The notes under the pieces: model-generated
Database searches by the model: none
Told to the model about the DNA's origin: nothing
The model's input: only the letters and a program-made list of their open reading frames with translations
Part shown: positions 22,421 to 29,911 of the stretch, one piece after another
How positions within the stretch are numbered: position 1 is the first letter of the stretch
Layout: each line of letters begins with the position of its first letter
Position numbers and translations under genes: made by a program
Origin: DASPPF01 sp032906705
GTDB lineage: Archaea; Thermoproteota; Nitrososphaeria; Nitrososphaerales; Gagatemarchaeaceae
NCBI GenBank assembly: GCA_032906705.1
Contig: JAJTZC010000014.1
Span: 1 to 30,929 of the forward strand
Direction of reading: 5' to 3'
Length of the DNA stretch: 30,929 nt

Positions 22421-23404
22421 TTGAATATGCCACCTTCCGTGCAGGACCTTACTGTCGAGGCCTGCAAGGAAACTGCAAAGCCTCTCCGGCCGATCTATGA
22501 GTTTGTCCGGAGATACAGGCCTGAAACCGCCGAGGAGACGATTCGAGCGCGGATATACGAAGCGATGGAGCAGGGGAAGATTGTCAGGGTCGCGAGGGGC
22601 GTCTACTTCGCCCGCTCGGGACCCGCCCAGCTCTTGATCGTGGAGGGCAGCGCGTGGGATGTCTTGAAGGGATTGGAGGACGACTGCGTCGGCCTTCTGA
22701 TTACCGATCCACCATCGAAGTTCGGCAGAGAATGGGCAGGGATGGGTACGACACGCCCGCACGTCGCGCTGGGCGGGAGGACCTATCAGCAGCCGGATAT
22801 AGACGCCGAGTTTCTGAAGGGAGCGTTCAGGGTGCTGAACAAGCAGCAGCAGTGGAATACGCTCTCGACAGACAAGAAGGCTAGGGGAGAATTCCCGAAG
22901 GGCGGGGCCGCCTGCCTCATCAGGGTGCCAATCGAGAACAGGACCACGAGGCCTCACGTCCAGAAGCTCATTCAGCTCGCTGAGTCCGTAGGGTTCGTCT
23001 ACTACGGCGAGTTCCTTGTGGCCCTCGACAAGCTCGGAATGGGCTACGACGCCGGACGCGACAAAGGGGCGAAGTGGCTCCTCCTGCAGGCTGGACCGAG
23101 GAACGGAGTCCTCTGGGACCTTTCCGTCCCGAACGTCATACAAGCGAAGCGAGTGAGGAACCCCTGCAGTGAGGCTGCAACTGCCCATGAGGCAGAGAAG
23201 GACCCGGTGGAGTTCCTCGAACTGGTGAAGGCCGTAACGAGGGAGGGCGACGTCGTCCTCGATCCATTCTGCGGGCGGGGCAGATGGGTGAAGGAGCTGC
23301 TGTCGATGAAGAGGCACGTCATCGCGGCGGACATAGACGGGAAGTGGCTTGACCGTATCGCCAGTGAGGACTTCCAGTTCTCCGGCGATGTACTGAGCAA
23401 CTGA
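22421..23404 (+). CDS. Beta-class (N4/N6) DNA methyltransferase with unusual DPPS motif IV
   Basis: 327 aa from TTG 22421. Residues 20-65 look like a winged-helix segment (TIRARIYEAMEQGKIVRVAR). The catalytic motif IV is ITDPPSKF (94-101) and the SAM-binding motif I is DVVLDPFCGRG (277-287). The order IV before I marks the beta class of amino-methyltransferases. The usual aromatic residue of DPP(Y/F/W) is Ser, so activity is uncertain. Ku and ligase follow immediately and no restriction endonuclease is seen nearby, so an orphan methylase for self-protection or regulation is more likely than a restriction system. Confidence 0.8.
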   Translation: MNMPPSVQDLTVEACKETAKPLRPIYEFVRRYRPETAEETIRARIYEAMEQGKIVRVARGVYFARSGPAQLLIVEGSAWDVLKGLEDDCVGLLITDPPSKFGREWAGMGTTRPHVALGGRTYQQPDIDAEFLKGAFRVLNKQQQWNTLSTDKKARGEFPKGGAACLIRVPIENRTTRPHVQKLIQLAESVGFVYYGEFLVALDKLGMGYDAGRDKGAKWLLLQAGPRNGVLWDLSVPNVIQAKRVRNPCSEAATAHEAEKDPVEFLELVKAVTREGDVVLDPFCGRGRWVKELLSMKRHVIAADIDGKWLDRIASEDFQFSGDVLSN

Positions 23405-23425
23405 TTGAGGAGGGATACGAAACAA

Positions 23426-24286
23426 ATGGATGAAGAACTATCCGCAGAGGTCGAGAAGGCAGCGGGAGGCGGGAGCAGGACCAGGGCTTCCTGGTCAGGC
23501 ATCCTGTCCATCAACCTGCCAGCCCTGAATCTGGGTTCGGTTGAATACCACCTGCGGGCGGGGAAAGCAAAGGGCGACCAGCAGGAGATCCGCGTCAAGC
23601 ACATCGACAAGACGACGGGACGCGAGGTCGTCAGCAAGGAGATCGCGCGCCTCTTCAGGTACACAGAAGACAGCGAAGGAAAGCGAAGCAACCCGCAGGA
23701 GGTAAGCTACTCCGAGGCGAAGGAGAAGGTCAGATTCCTTTCGACCGACGAGGGCCAGGAATGGAAGGTAAGCGTCAGGACCGAGAAGAGGTTCTTCGAC
23801 AAGGAGCTCCTCGAGAAAGGGGAGTGGAAGGAAATCCCCGAGAGCCAGGTCGTCGACGTCCAGGACGATGCGGATACTGTGGAACCGTTCGACAGGACGC
23901 AGCGCATCGAAGTAGCAGAAGAGGGGTTCGTCCCTGTCGAAAGGCTGGCGGAGTACAAGGTGAAGGATGTCTACATGCTCTCCCCGAACACCGACAAGAA
24001 GGTGAACGAAGACCCCCACAGAGTCAACGAGCTTGCCCGCATGCTCCTTGACAAGCAGGTCGCTCTCGTCGCTTTCTTTTCGTGGGGACGCGGCTACAAC
24101 TACTTCACTGCGGTCATCCATCCGTACGAGAGGAAGGACGGGAAGACGTGGTTGCTGATGTCCCTGTCGGAGGGCATCCTTCTCCTTGACGAAGCTTGGG
24201 CTATTCAGCAGTACCTCGCCGAGCCCCTACCGGCCCTCGCCCCGGTCCCGAGGGCGAAGAAACCAAAGGTCGCCATCTCCAAGTAA
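23426..24286 (+). CDS. ku: Divergent Ku-like protein (non-homologous end joining)
   Basis: 286 aa from ATG 23426 (GAGGAGG at 23407-23413; TTG 23405 is the alternative). The N-terminus ASWSGILSINLPALNLGSV matches the w-x-G-x-I-s-x-x-L-x-x-l opening of prokaryotic Ku. IRVKHIDKTTGREV with IARLFRYTEDSE fits the region before the conserved Y-x-Y. VKDVYMLSPNTDKK, LLDKQVALVAFFSWGRGYNY and GKTWLLMSLSEGILLLDEAW match the Ku bridge and C-terminal core. Ku homodimers ring DNA ends and recruit a ligase, and the ligase gene starts at the next base. The CxxC found in many bacterial Ku proteins is absent. Fairly sure, because context and pattern agree. Confidence 0.75.
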   Translation: MDEELSAEVEKAAGGGSRTRASWSGILSINLPALNLGSVEYHLRAGKAKGDQQEIRVKHIDKTTGREVVSKEIARLFRYTEDSEGKRSNPQEVSYSEAKEKVRFLSTDEGQEWKVSVRTEKRFFDKELLEKGEWKEIPESQVVDVQDDADTVEPFDRTQRIEVAEEGFVPVERLAEYKVKDVYMLSPNTDKKVNEDPHRVNELARMLLDKQVALVAFFSWGRGYNYFTAVIHPYERKDGKTWLLMSLSEGILLLDEAWAIQQYLAEPLPALAPVPRAKKPKVAISK

Positions 24287-25120
24287 ATGACCCCTCTGGA
24301 ATACGTCAAACAGCACTACGCGGATGCCGTGAAGAAGCCCCTCGGGGCCTGGCTGCTCGACAACCCTCTCCCCTGTTTCCTTGAGCCGAAGTTCGACGGG
24401 CGGCGCGTCTTTCTATTCTTGAGCAGGGGGAAGGCTGTCTACGCCACAAAGCACAGCGGCCTGTACACACGGAACAACAGGCCCGAGCTGTTCTCCATTC
24501 TCCCGACATTCCGGGCCGAGTCGTTAATCCTGGACTGTGAAGCCTGTCCGAGAACGCGCCCCGATAAGGTCGCCGCGTTCGACGTACTGGAGGAAAACAG
24601 CCAGGACCTGACGAAGATGCGCCTTGACGAAAGGAAGAACGTCCTCTTCAGGCTCTTCGACGACACACCGAACTTCCGCAAAGTCGTGCCCCTAATGGCA
24701 GCTACCAGCGAGGGGGTCCTCGAACTCAAGAGGAGCCTGATCGAGCAGGGCTTCGAGGGGGCGATGGCCAAGAACCCGCTCTCCTACTACGGCGAGGCGG
24801 GCGCCTGGCTCAAGCTCAAGAAGAAGGATACTGGCGACTTCGTCATCCTCCGTCCAGACCCTGACAACGACACCTACAAGCAGACGGGGGTTCCCCACTC
24901 CTGGTTCATCGGGCTCTACGACGAGCACGGCCAGATCGAGGAGTGGGGGAAGGTTGGCAATTACGTCGAGGATGTCAATCCCGCGTTGGTTAACGTGGGA
25001 ACCGTGGTCGAAATTGAATATCAGGAAACGACAAGAGACAGGAAGCTCCGCGACCCATTCATCATCCGGGTCAGGGATGACAAAATGCCGACCGAGTGCA
25101 GGACGGCGCAGGTAGCGTAA
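24287..25120 (+). CDS. Minimal ATP-dependent DNA ligase (NHEJ type)
   Basis: 277 aa, ATG directly after the Ku stop. Motif I EPKFDGRR (33-40; adenylated K35), motif III ILDCEA (81-86), motif IIIa AFDVLE (97-102), motif IV EGAMAK (157-162), motif V WLKLKK (174-179). The OB-fold then runs from about 180 and ends with a motif VI-like region (RDRKLRDPFIIRVRDDKMPT). It has only the nucleotidyltransferase and OB domains, as in LigD ligase modules and small phage ligases, and no N-terminal DNA-binding domain. Joined to Ku it would seal broken or linear DNA ends. No polymerase/primase or phosphoesterase partner appears in the window. Confidence 0.88.
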   Translation: MTPLEYVKQHYADAVKKPLGAWLLDNPLPCFLEPKFDGRRVFLFLSRGKAVYATKHSGLYTRNNRPELFSILPTFRAESLILDCEACPRTRPDKVAAFDVLEENSQDLTKMRLDERKNVLFRLFDDTPNFRKVVPLMAATSEGVLELKRSLIEQGFEGAMAKNPLSYYGEAGAWLKLKKKDTGDFVILRPDPDNDTYKQTGVPHSWFIGLYDEHGQIEEWGKVGNYVEDVNPALVNVGTVVEIEYQETTRDRKLRDPFIIRVRDDKMPTECRTAQVA

Positions 25121-25143
25121 ACTCTTCATGGAAGGTGAGTGTC

Positions 25144-25422
25144 ATGAAAACAAAGAGAAAGCCGCCATCTGTGCAGGCTGACCCTCACGGGGCGAAGCCA
25201 TGGCGCATAAGCGAGGGGTACCGCACCTACCGCTTCCGAAGCGAGGATCTGGTTGAAGCAGGAATCAGGGAAAATGACAAGTGCGGTGGCTGCAATTGGG
25301 AAGTGACGTTCCTTTACGTCATGGCCACAAGCGAAAAGAGTGCCGTCAAGCTGCTCAGGAGTGGAGACGCGGGCCTCTGCGGGAACTGCTACTCAGATAT
25401 GCTCGCCGATGTGCCAGCGTGA
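25144..25422 (+). CDS. Small zinc-ribbon-like protein, 92 aa
   Basis: ATG 25144, 8 nt after GAAGG. Two Cys pairs, CGGC (about 48-51) and CGNC (about 79-82), separated by a strand and helix (FLYVMATSEKSAVKLLRSGD). Basic N-terminus. Zinc binding is inferred from spacing. It follows the ligase by 23 bp and may belong to the same transcript. Confidence 0.68.
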   Translation: MKTKRKPPSVQADPHGAKPWRISEGYRTYRFRSEDLVEAGIRENDKCGGCNWEVTFLYVMATSEKSAVKLLRSGDAGLCGNCYSDMLADVPA

Positions 25423-25550
25423 GCAAGCAGCCCCGGTCCAATTGAATACCAAGATGCGGAGGCAGAGGAAAGGCGAGGTCCCCGGGATAGAGGGAAACCT
25501 ACCCTGTCTTCTGTTCAACAAACGTACACGCCGTCCCCGACACAGTTCTG

Positions 25551-25652
25551 ATGAGCCTCTACTGCGAAGGATGCAAGATTCGTTGGCTGCCGGAATACCA
25601 ACCGAATCGAGTGACCGACAATTCTCCGCCAAGGCTGGGGAAGAAGAAGTAA
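25551..25652 (+). CDS. Very small CxxC protein, start uncertain
   Basis: From ATG 25551 the frame gives 33 aa with YCEGCK and a Lys-rich end. The same frame back to 25491 also reads as coding (YPVFCSTNVHAVPDTVL, adding a Cys), but no usual start is present after TAG 25488-25490. The frame shifted by one base upstream (from ATG 25454) could supply the N-terminus if a base is missing or added. The 287-bp interval 25423-25709 holds nothing else I can support. Confidence 0.35.
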   Translation: MSLYCEGCKIRWLPEYQPNRVTDNSPPRLGKKK

Positions 25653-25709
25653 TCCGTCACATCAAGTCGCATTGAGAAATCATTCTACACCGATGGAGGT
25701 CGATGTTAT

Positions 25710-27278
25710 ATGGAGATAGCAACTATCAGGCCGATGCCGACATTCGAGCTGCTTCCGAAGGTCATGGAGGCCGAAACACAGCTCTTCAGCGTGTGGCTCG
25801 CTTCCGAGCGGACCACGCAGGAACTGATCTCTCTGCTTCCCCTCGCGAAAGATACGAAGGCGCTGCTCGCTGGCCCTCCCGGAGCGGGAAAGTCGGTTCT
25901 GATCGAAGGAATATGCAGAATCTACTTCGGGCTTGAGAACCTGGGCAAGGTGCAGGCCGACCCGAGCCTCACGCCGGACGACGTCCTGTACCGCCTAGAC
26001 CTGGCGAAGCTCATCCGCGGGGAAGGGGAGGTCGTCTACCCAAGGGAGGTGGTCACGAAACCGGTCAAGTGGCTCAACGAAGTGACCAGGGCGAACTCGG
26101 TTCTCCAGGACGCTTTCCTGGGGTTGCTGGCCGAGCATGAAGTCAGCTACAGGGACGCTAAGTTCAGGAGCCCTCCCTTTGTCGCCTTAGCCGACTACAA
26201 CCCCGCCGACATGGGCGGCTCGCAGGAGCTGTCTTGGCCCGTCTCGGACAGGTTCGATGTTCTGATAGAGGTGGGCGCCCTCCCTCTGCTGAAGCGCGTC
26301 TCCCTGACGCTGGAGAAGTACCAGGGCAAGCACCACAAGGACCTCAGGGAGACGTTCAAGTCCACGCTGACGTTCGAGGAGATGCAGAAGGCGTGGGAGG
26401 ATGTCGAGAGGGTAACGGTCCCGGAGCCCGTCTCAGTCCTGGCAGAGCTGCTCGTGGAGGAGATAACCGGCTGCATCTACGACAGGAACAGGGTCTCGGC
26501 GCTCTACAGGGAGAGCTGTGCCCCAGGAAGATGCGAATTCTTCAAGGAGATGTGCTCGAAGATAGAGCGTCCCGCGAGCTACAGGGTCACGGACGCGCTG
26601 GTCTCGCTCGGCAAGGCGAGGGCCTGGCGGGACAGGAGGCCGGAGATAAGCATCGACGACATTCTCTTCCTCATGCCATACGTCCTCGCCCACAGGGCGA
26701 AGGTCAAGGCGGTGAACCTTACTCCGTACAACGGGAGCGCCGCGAAGTTCTTCAGGGAGGAGGTCGGCGAGGTCTACGAATCCAAGAAGGACGTGTGGAA
26801 GGAAGCGGTGCAGCTCTACTCCCTGATACTGAGCGGATTCGACAAAGATGCGATGGCGAAGCTCCGCGATATCGCGAACAGGGATCTTGCGACCAGGGGC
26901 CTTTACTCCCATGTGGGCGAGGCGGTGAGAGGCACGCTCGACGAGATACTGCGCAGGGCGCAGAGCGAGGCGTTCACGGCCAAGGACGTTGAAACAGCCG
27001 ATGGTTACGTCGGGCTGCTCGACGACAGCGAGCAGAAGCTGTACTCGGACGCCGTGGAGAGCCTGCGAAAGGAACTGCAGATCCGCGTCACTAAGGATGT
27101 CTACGTCGAGAAGCTCATTCCCGTAGTCGCACTCTTCGAACCGAAGCTCGCCGCAAAGGTCGGAGTCGGGGAATATCGCGCGAAAAGGCTGGTCGTGAAG
27201 ATAGCACCCGACACCGTGTCAGTGCAGGCCGAGGACTCGGAGGTGGCAAAGAAGCTGAGGGAGGCGATGGGCGAGTGA
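25710..27278 (+). CDS. MoxR/CobS-like AAA+ ATPase, second copy
   Basis: 522 aa, ATG 25710, 9 nt after GGAGGT (25695-25700). Walker A is GPPGAGKS (55-62). The Walker B region reads VKWLNEVTRANSVLQDAF (119-136), with Asn where Asp is usual but keeping the Glu. ADYNPADMGGSQELSWPVSDRFD carries sensor 1 and the S-D-R-F arginine-finger region of MoxR proteins. The C-terminal half is a long helical domain. The next genes encode DUF3150-like and VWA/HExxH proteins, the arrangement known from CobS-CobT-like phage and plasmid loci. It probably drives remodelling of an unknown target. Only distantly related to the MoxR at the window start. Confidence 0.87.
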   Translation: MEIATIRPMPTFELLPKVMEAETQLFSVWLASERTTQELISLLPLAKDTKALLAGPPGAGKSVLIEGICRIYFGLENLGKVQADPSLTPDDVLYRLDLAKLIRGEGEVVYPREVVTKPVKWLNEVTRANSVLQDAFLGLLAEHEVSYRDAKFRSPPFVALADYNPADMGGSQELSWPVSDRFDVLIEVGALPLLKRVSLTLEKYQGKHHKDLRETFKSTLTFEEMQKAWEDVERVTVPEPVSVLAELLVEEITGCIYDRNRVSALYRESCAPGRCEFFKEMCSKIERPASYRVTDALVSLGKARAWRDRRPEISIDDILFLMPYVLAHRAKVKAVNLTPYNGSAAKFFREEVGEVYESKKDVWKEAVQLYSLILSGFDKDAMAKLRDIANRDLATRGLYSHVGEAVRGTLDEILRRAQSEAFTAKDVETADGYVGLLDDSEQKLYSDAVESLRKELQIRVTKDVYVEKLIPVVALFEPKLAAKVGVGEYRAKRLVVKIAPDTVSVQAEDSEVAKKLREAMGE

Positions 27279-27339
27279 ATGGAAGGAGAGGGGCTCCCGG
27301 TGTGAGGAATCAGAGTGGAGATGAACAGAGGTGGTCTGA

Positions 27340-28097
27340 ATGACGGTAACTGCGACTGCAGCAGCAACAACGACCGAAACGTTCGACGTTGGCCTTCTCA
27401 GAAAGGGCCTTTTCGTCGGCATCAGCTTCATCTCCTCTCGAAAGGGCATGAAGAACAGGGCACCCAAGGAAGAGCTGGAGGCGGAGTTCAGGGAACTGAA
27501 CGACTACGCGCTGCCCAAGGACATGAGGCAGGAGCTCGGCAACCTGATAGCAAGGAGGCAGTACCTCTACAGCAGGTACTCCATCCCAATCGAGTCGATG
27601 AAGGGGCACTTCGTGCCGAACGACAACCTCGCCGAGTTCCTCGAGAAGGCGGCCTTACTTGAAAAGGACGTCAAGCGGTTCGCTGAGAAGATAGTCGAGA
27701 GGAGGCCCGAGATCAACGAGAGGCTTTCTCAGTTCAGCGCGAAATACGGCGGTATGGAGCCCATCCCCGACGACCCTGAATACATCAGGAGGGAATACGG
27801 CAAGTTCACGGTCAGGATCAACTCGGTGACCATAGCGACGTCGGAGTTCCTCGGTTCGATGCCAGAGCTGAGGGAGAAGATGAGGTCGGAGCTGATGGAG
27901 CAGGTCAACAGGAACGCGAAGGAGCTCGAAGCGCGGATACGGGGCGAGGTGGCAGCAGACCTGAAGAAGAGGGTCGCGACGTTCCTGAACCGCCTCGCGG
28001 AATTGAAGAGGAAGGTGGATAAGGAGGGCAAGGGGCTCCACGGAAACACGGTCAAAGGACTGACCGAGGACATCCAGAGGCTGTCTGCGCTCACCTC
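27340..28097 (+). CDS. DUF3150-like helical protein, interrupted by the assembly gap
   Basis: At least 252 aa before the gap. ATG 27340 after GAGGTG. A Thr/Ala N-terminus is followed by FDVGLLRKGLFVGISFISSR and long charged helices (LAEFLEKAALLEKDVKRFAE, ELEARIRGEVAADLKKRVAT) likely to form coiled coils. This resembles DUF3150 proteins, which sit between CobS-like ATPases and CobT-like VWA proteins in phages, as here. The 3' end lies in or beyond the run of N; the frame continuing after it (VAGIVSKGP, stop at 28227) may belong to this gene but cannot be proved. Probably the bridge or adaptor of the module. Confidence 0.65.
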
Positions 28098-28197
28098 NNN
28101 NNNNNNNNNNNNNNNNNNNNNNNNNNNNNNNNNNNNNNNNNNNNNNNNNNNNNNNNNNNNNNNNNNNNNNNNNNNNNNNNNNNNNNNNNNNNNNNNN
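28098..28197. other. Assembly gap (100 N)
   Basis: Exactly 100 N, the usual placeholder for a scaffold join of unknown length. Order and distance across it depend on read pairing. Confidence 0.97.
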
Positions 28198-28232
28198 GTT
28201 GCCGGAATAGTGAGCAAGGGCCCCTGAGTTAG

Positions 28233-29876
28233 ATGCCGACCAAGGAAGAGATCCTGCGCCAGGCGGACAAGGCAAGGAACTACTGGGGGGTGAAGCTTGA
28301 CGTCACCTTCGTCCCTAGAGGGAGTTCGGCCCCTTTTTCGATGAGGTGGGGCGAAGTGATGCTCGGCGAAGAGATACTCGGCTTCAGCAGGGAGCAGGCG
28401 CTCAGAGAAGTCATGCACGAGTTCGGGCACAGGGCCCAGGAGCCGGGGACACAGGCCGGACAACTCCTGTGGGAGGCGATAGCTACGGAGGAGGGCGTGG
28501 AGCAGCCTCAGGATTTCACAAACGTCATGAGCGACGCGGCCATAGAAAGGGCCAACACGGTCGGCCACCTCCTAGGCGTATGCCCCTGGGCCGACGCTTA
28601 TGCAAGGGGGCTGCGGGAGACTCTCGGAGAGCATCCGGCACGTGGCCTTCCGGACGGCGTGAAGCTGCTGCGGGAGATGGACAGGATGACGCTCTCGGAG
28701 TGGAGCGGAAGAAAGAAGCCAAAGGGGAAGAGCGACCTTGCCGCCAGGTGCTACGGCGCCCTGTTCAATGACGATAGGAGCAAGCCGAACAGGATACGCG
28801 ACTTGGCCAGGCTCACGAAGGACCTCTTCACGGAGCCACTGGATTACGACGAGGACTGGAACAGCAGCGACGACACCAAAGAGGGAAAGAGGAAGAAGGA
28901 ACCCGGCGGCGATGCGAGTTCCGGCAAGGGCAGCGAGCCCCTCAGACCCATGCTCGTGAAGCCGCTTCCGGCGAAGGGCAAGATGTCGTCCAGCGAAGCA
29001 CAGGAGGTCGCAATGGCACTCGCAAAGCTCTACGGCGAACTCTCCGAGGAGACAAAGCAGCTGCTGAAAAGCCGGGAGAAGCGGATTGTCAGGCACCTCA
29101 CCGTGTGGTCGGCCTACTCGAAGGTCATCCCAATCGTCAAGAAGTTCGTGGGGAAGCATGAATCGCAGGTCACGGTGCCGGCCTCGCGCTGGTCGCTCGG
29201 CATGCCACTGAAGAAGCTCGACATCAAGGCGACTGTCTCGAGGTATGGGGCGATCATACCCGGAATCACGACCCTTGCGAGGATGGAGGTGAAGCAGAAG
29301 ACGACATCCACCGGACTGGGGAACCTGTGTCTCATAGTCGACTCCTCAGGATCGATGGAGGGGGAAAAAGTCGACCGCGTGGTGGAGGCCGCGATAGGGC
29401 TGATAGAGACGGCCAACTACTTCGGCGACTACTTCTCCCTCATCAGCATCGTCGGCGAAGCTTACAGGGCCGCGGTCCTGAAGGAGACAGTTTTCGAACC
29501 GAGCCGGGATTACGGCGCCGCGGTCAGCGCCATAATCGATGTCGAAGGGTTCGGGGACTGCCTCGCCGGCATGATGATGGAGAGGGCGGTCAGCTACGCG
29601 AAGAGGGTCGGAAGGCAGCTCACGATGGTTCTCTCCGACAACATACCGCCCGACAACTTCTGCGACCATATCCGGCAGATACGTGACCTGTCGAGGTATG
29701 GCCCAGTGATCTTCATCGTCTTCACCGGTGAAGCGTGGGACCATACGAGAGAGGTGATAGGAGGCGTTCAGAATGTGTCTGCGGTCCTTGTGGAGGACCC
29801 AACGAAGCCCTTCACCTGGGAAGTGCTCGAACCTGTTTGGAGGCAGGCAGGTTCAGCTTACACCAGTGTAGAATGA
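28233..29876 (+). CDS. HExxH peptidase-like plus VWA protein (CobT-like), second copy
   Basis: 547 aa from ATG 28233. N-terminal REVMHEFGHRAQ places HEFGH at 62-66, a zinc-peptidase-like site. A charged Lys/Ser/Asp-rich linker (about 205-235) leads to a helical region and a C-terminal VWA domain with MIDAS motif LIVDSSGSM (367-375). It is longer than the 410-aa homologue at 2060 and differs outside these motifs. As the VWA partner of the upstream MoxR ATPase it would couple ATP hydrolysis to a target. Proteolysis is possible but unproved. ATG 28233 has no strong SD, and its upstream context is cut by the assembly gap. Confidence 0.85.
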   Translation: MPTKEEILRQADKARNYWGVKLDVTFVPRGSSAPFSMRWGEVMLGEEILGFSREQALREVMHEFGHRAQEPGTQAGQLLWEAIATEEGVEQPQDFTNVMSDAAIERANTVGHLLGVCPWADAYARGLRETLGEHPARGLPDGVKLLREMDRMTLSEWSGRKKPKGKSDLAARCYGALFNDDRSKPNRIRDLARLTKDLFTEPLDYDEDWNSSDDTKEGKRKKEPGGDASSGKGSEPLRPMLVKPLPAKGKMSSSEAQEVAMALAKLYGELSEETKQLLKSREKRIVRHLTVWSAYSKVIPIVKKFVGKHESQVTVPASRWSLGMPLKKLDIKATVSRYGAIIPGITTLARMEVKQKTTSTGLGNLCLIVDSSGSMEGEKVDRVVEAAIGLIETANYFGDYFSLISIVGEAYRAAVLKETVFEPSRDYGAAVSAIIDVEGFGDCLAGMMMERAVSYAKRVGRQLTMVLSDNIPPDNFCDHIRQIRDLSRYGPVIFIVFTGEAWDHTREVIGGVQNVSAVLVEDPTKPFTWEVLEPVWRQAGSAYTSVE

Positions 29877-29911
29877 TTGGGTCGGATTCAAGAAAATGGA
29901 GGTGGAAAGGA

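Noticed and set aside
21980..23425. 481-aa open frame on the - strand
   Set aside because: Antisense to the 187-aa gene and the methyltransferase; composition typical of a GC-rich shadow frame, while the + strand shows DPPS and DPFCGRG motifs.
27279..27339. 8-codon frame MEGEGLPV between the MoxR and DUF3150-like genes
   Set aside because: Too short to support as a gene; may only be part of the leader of the next gene.
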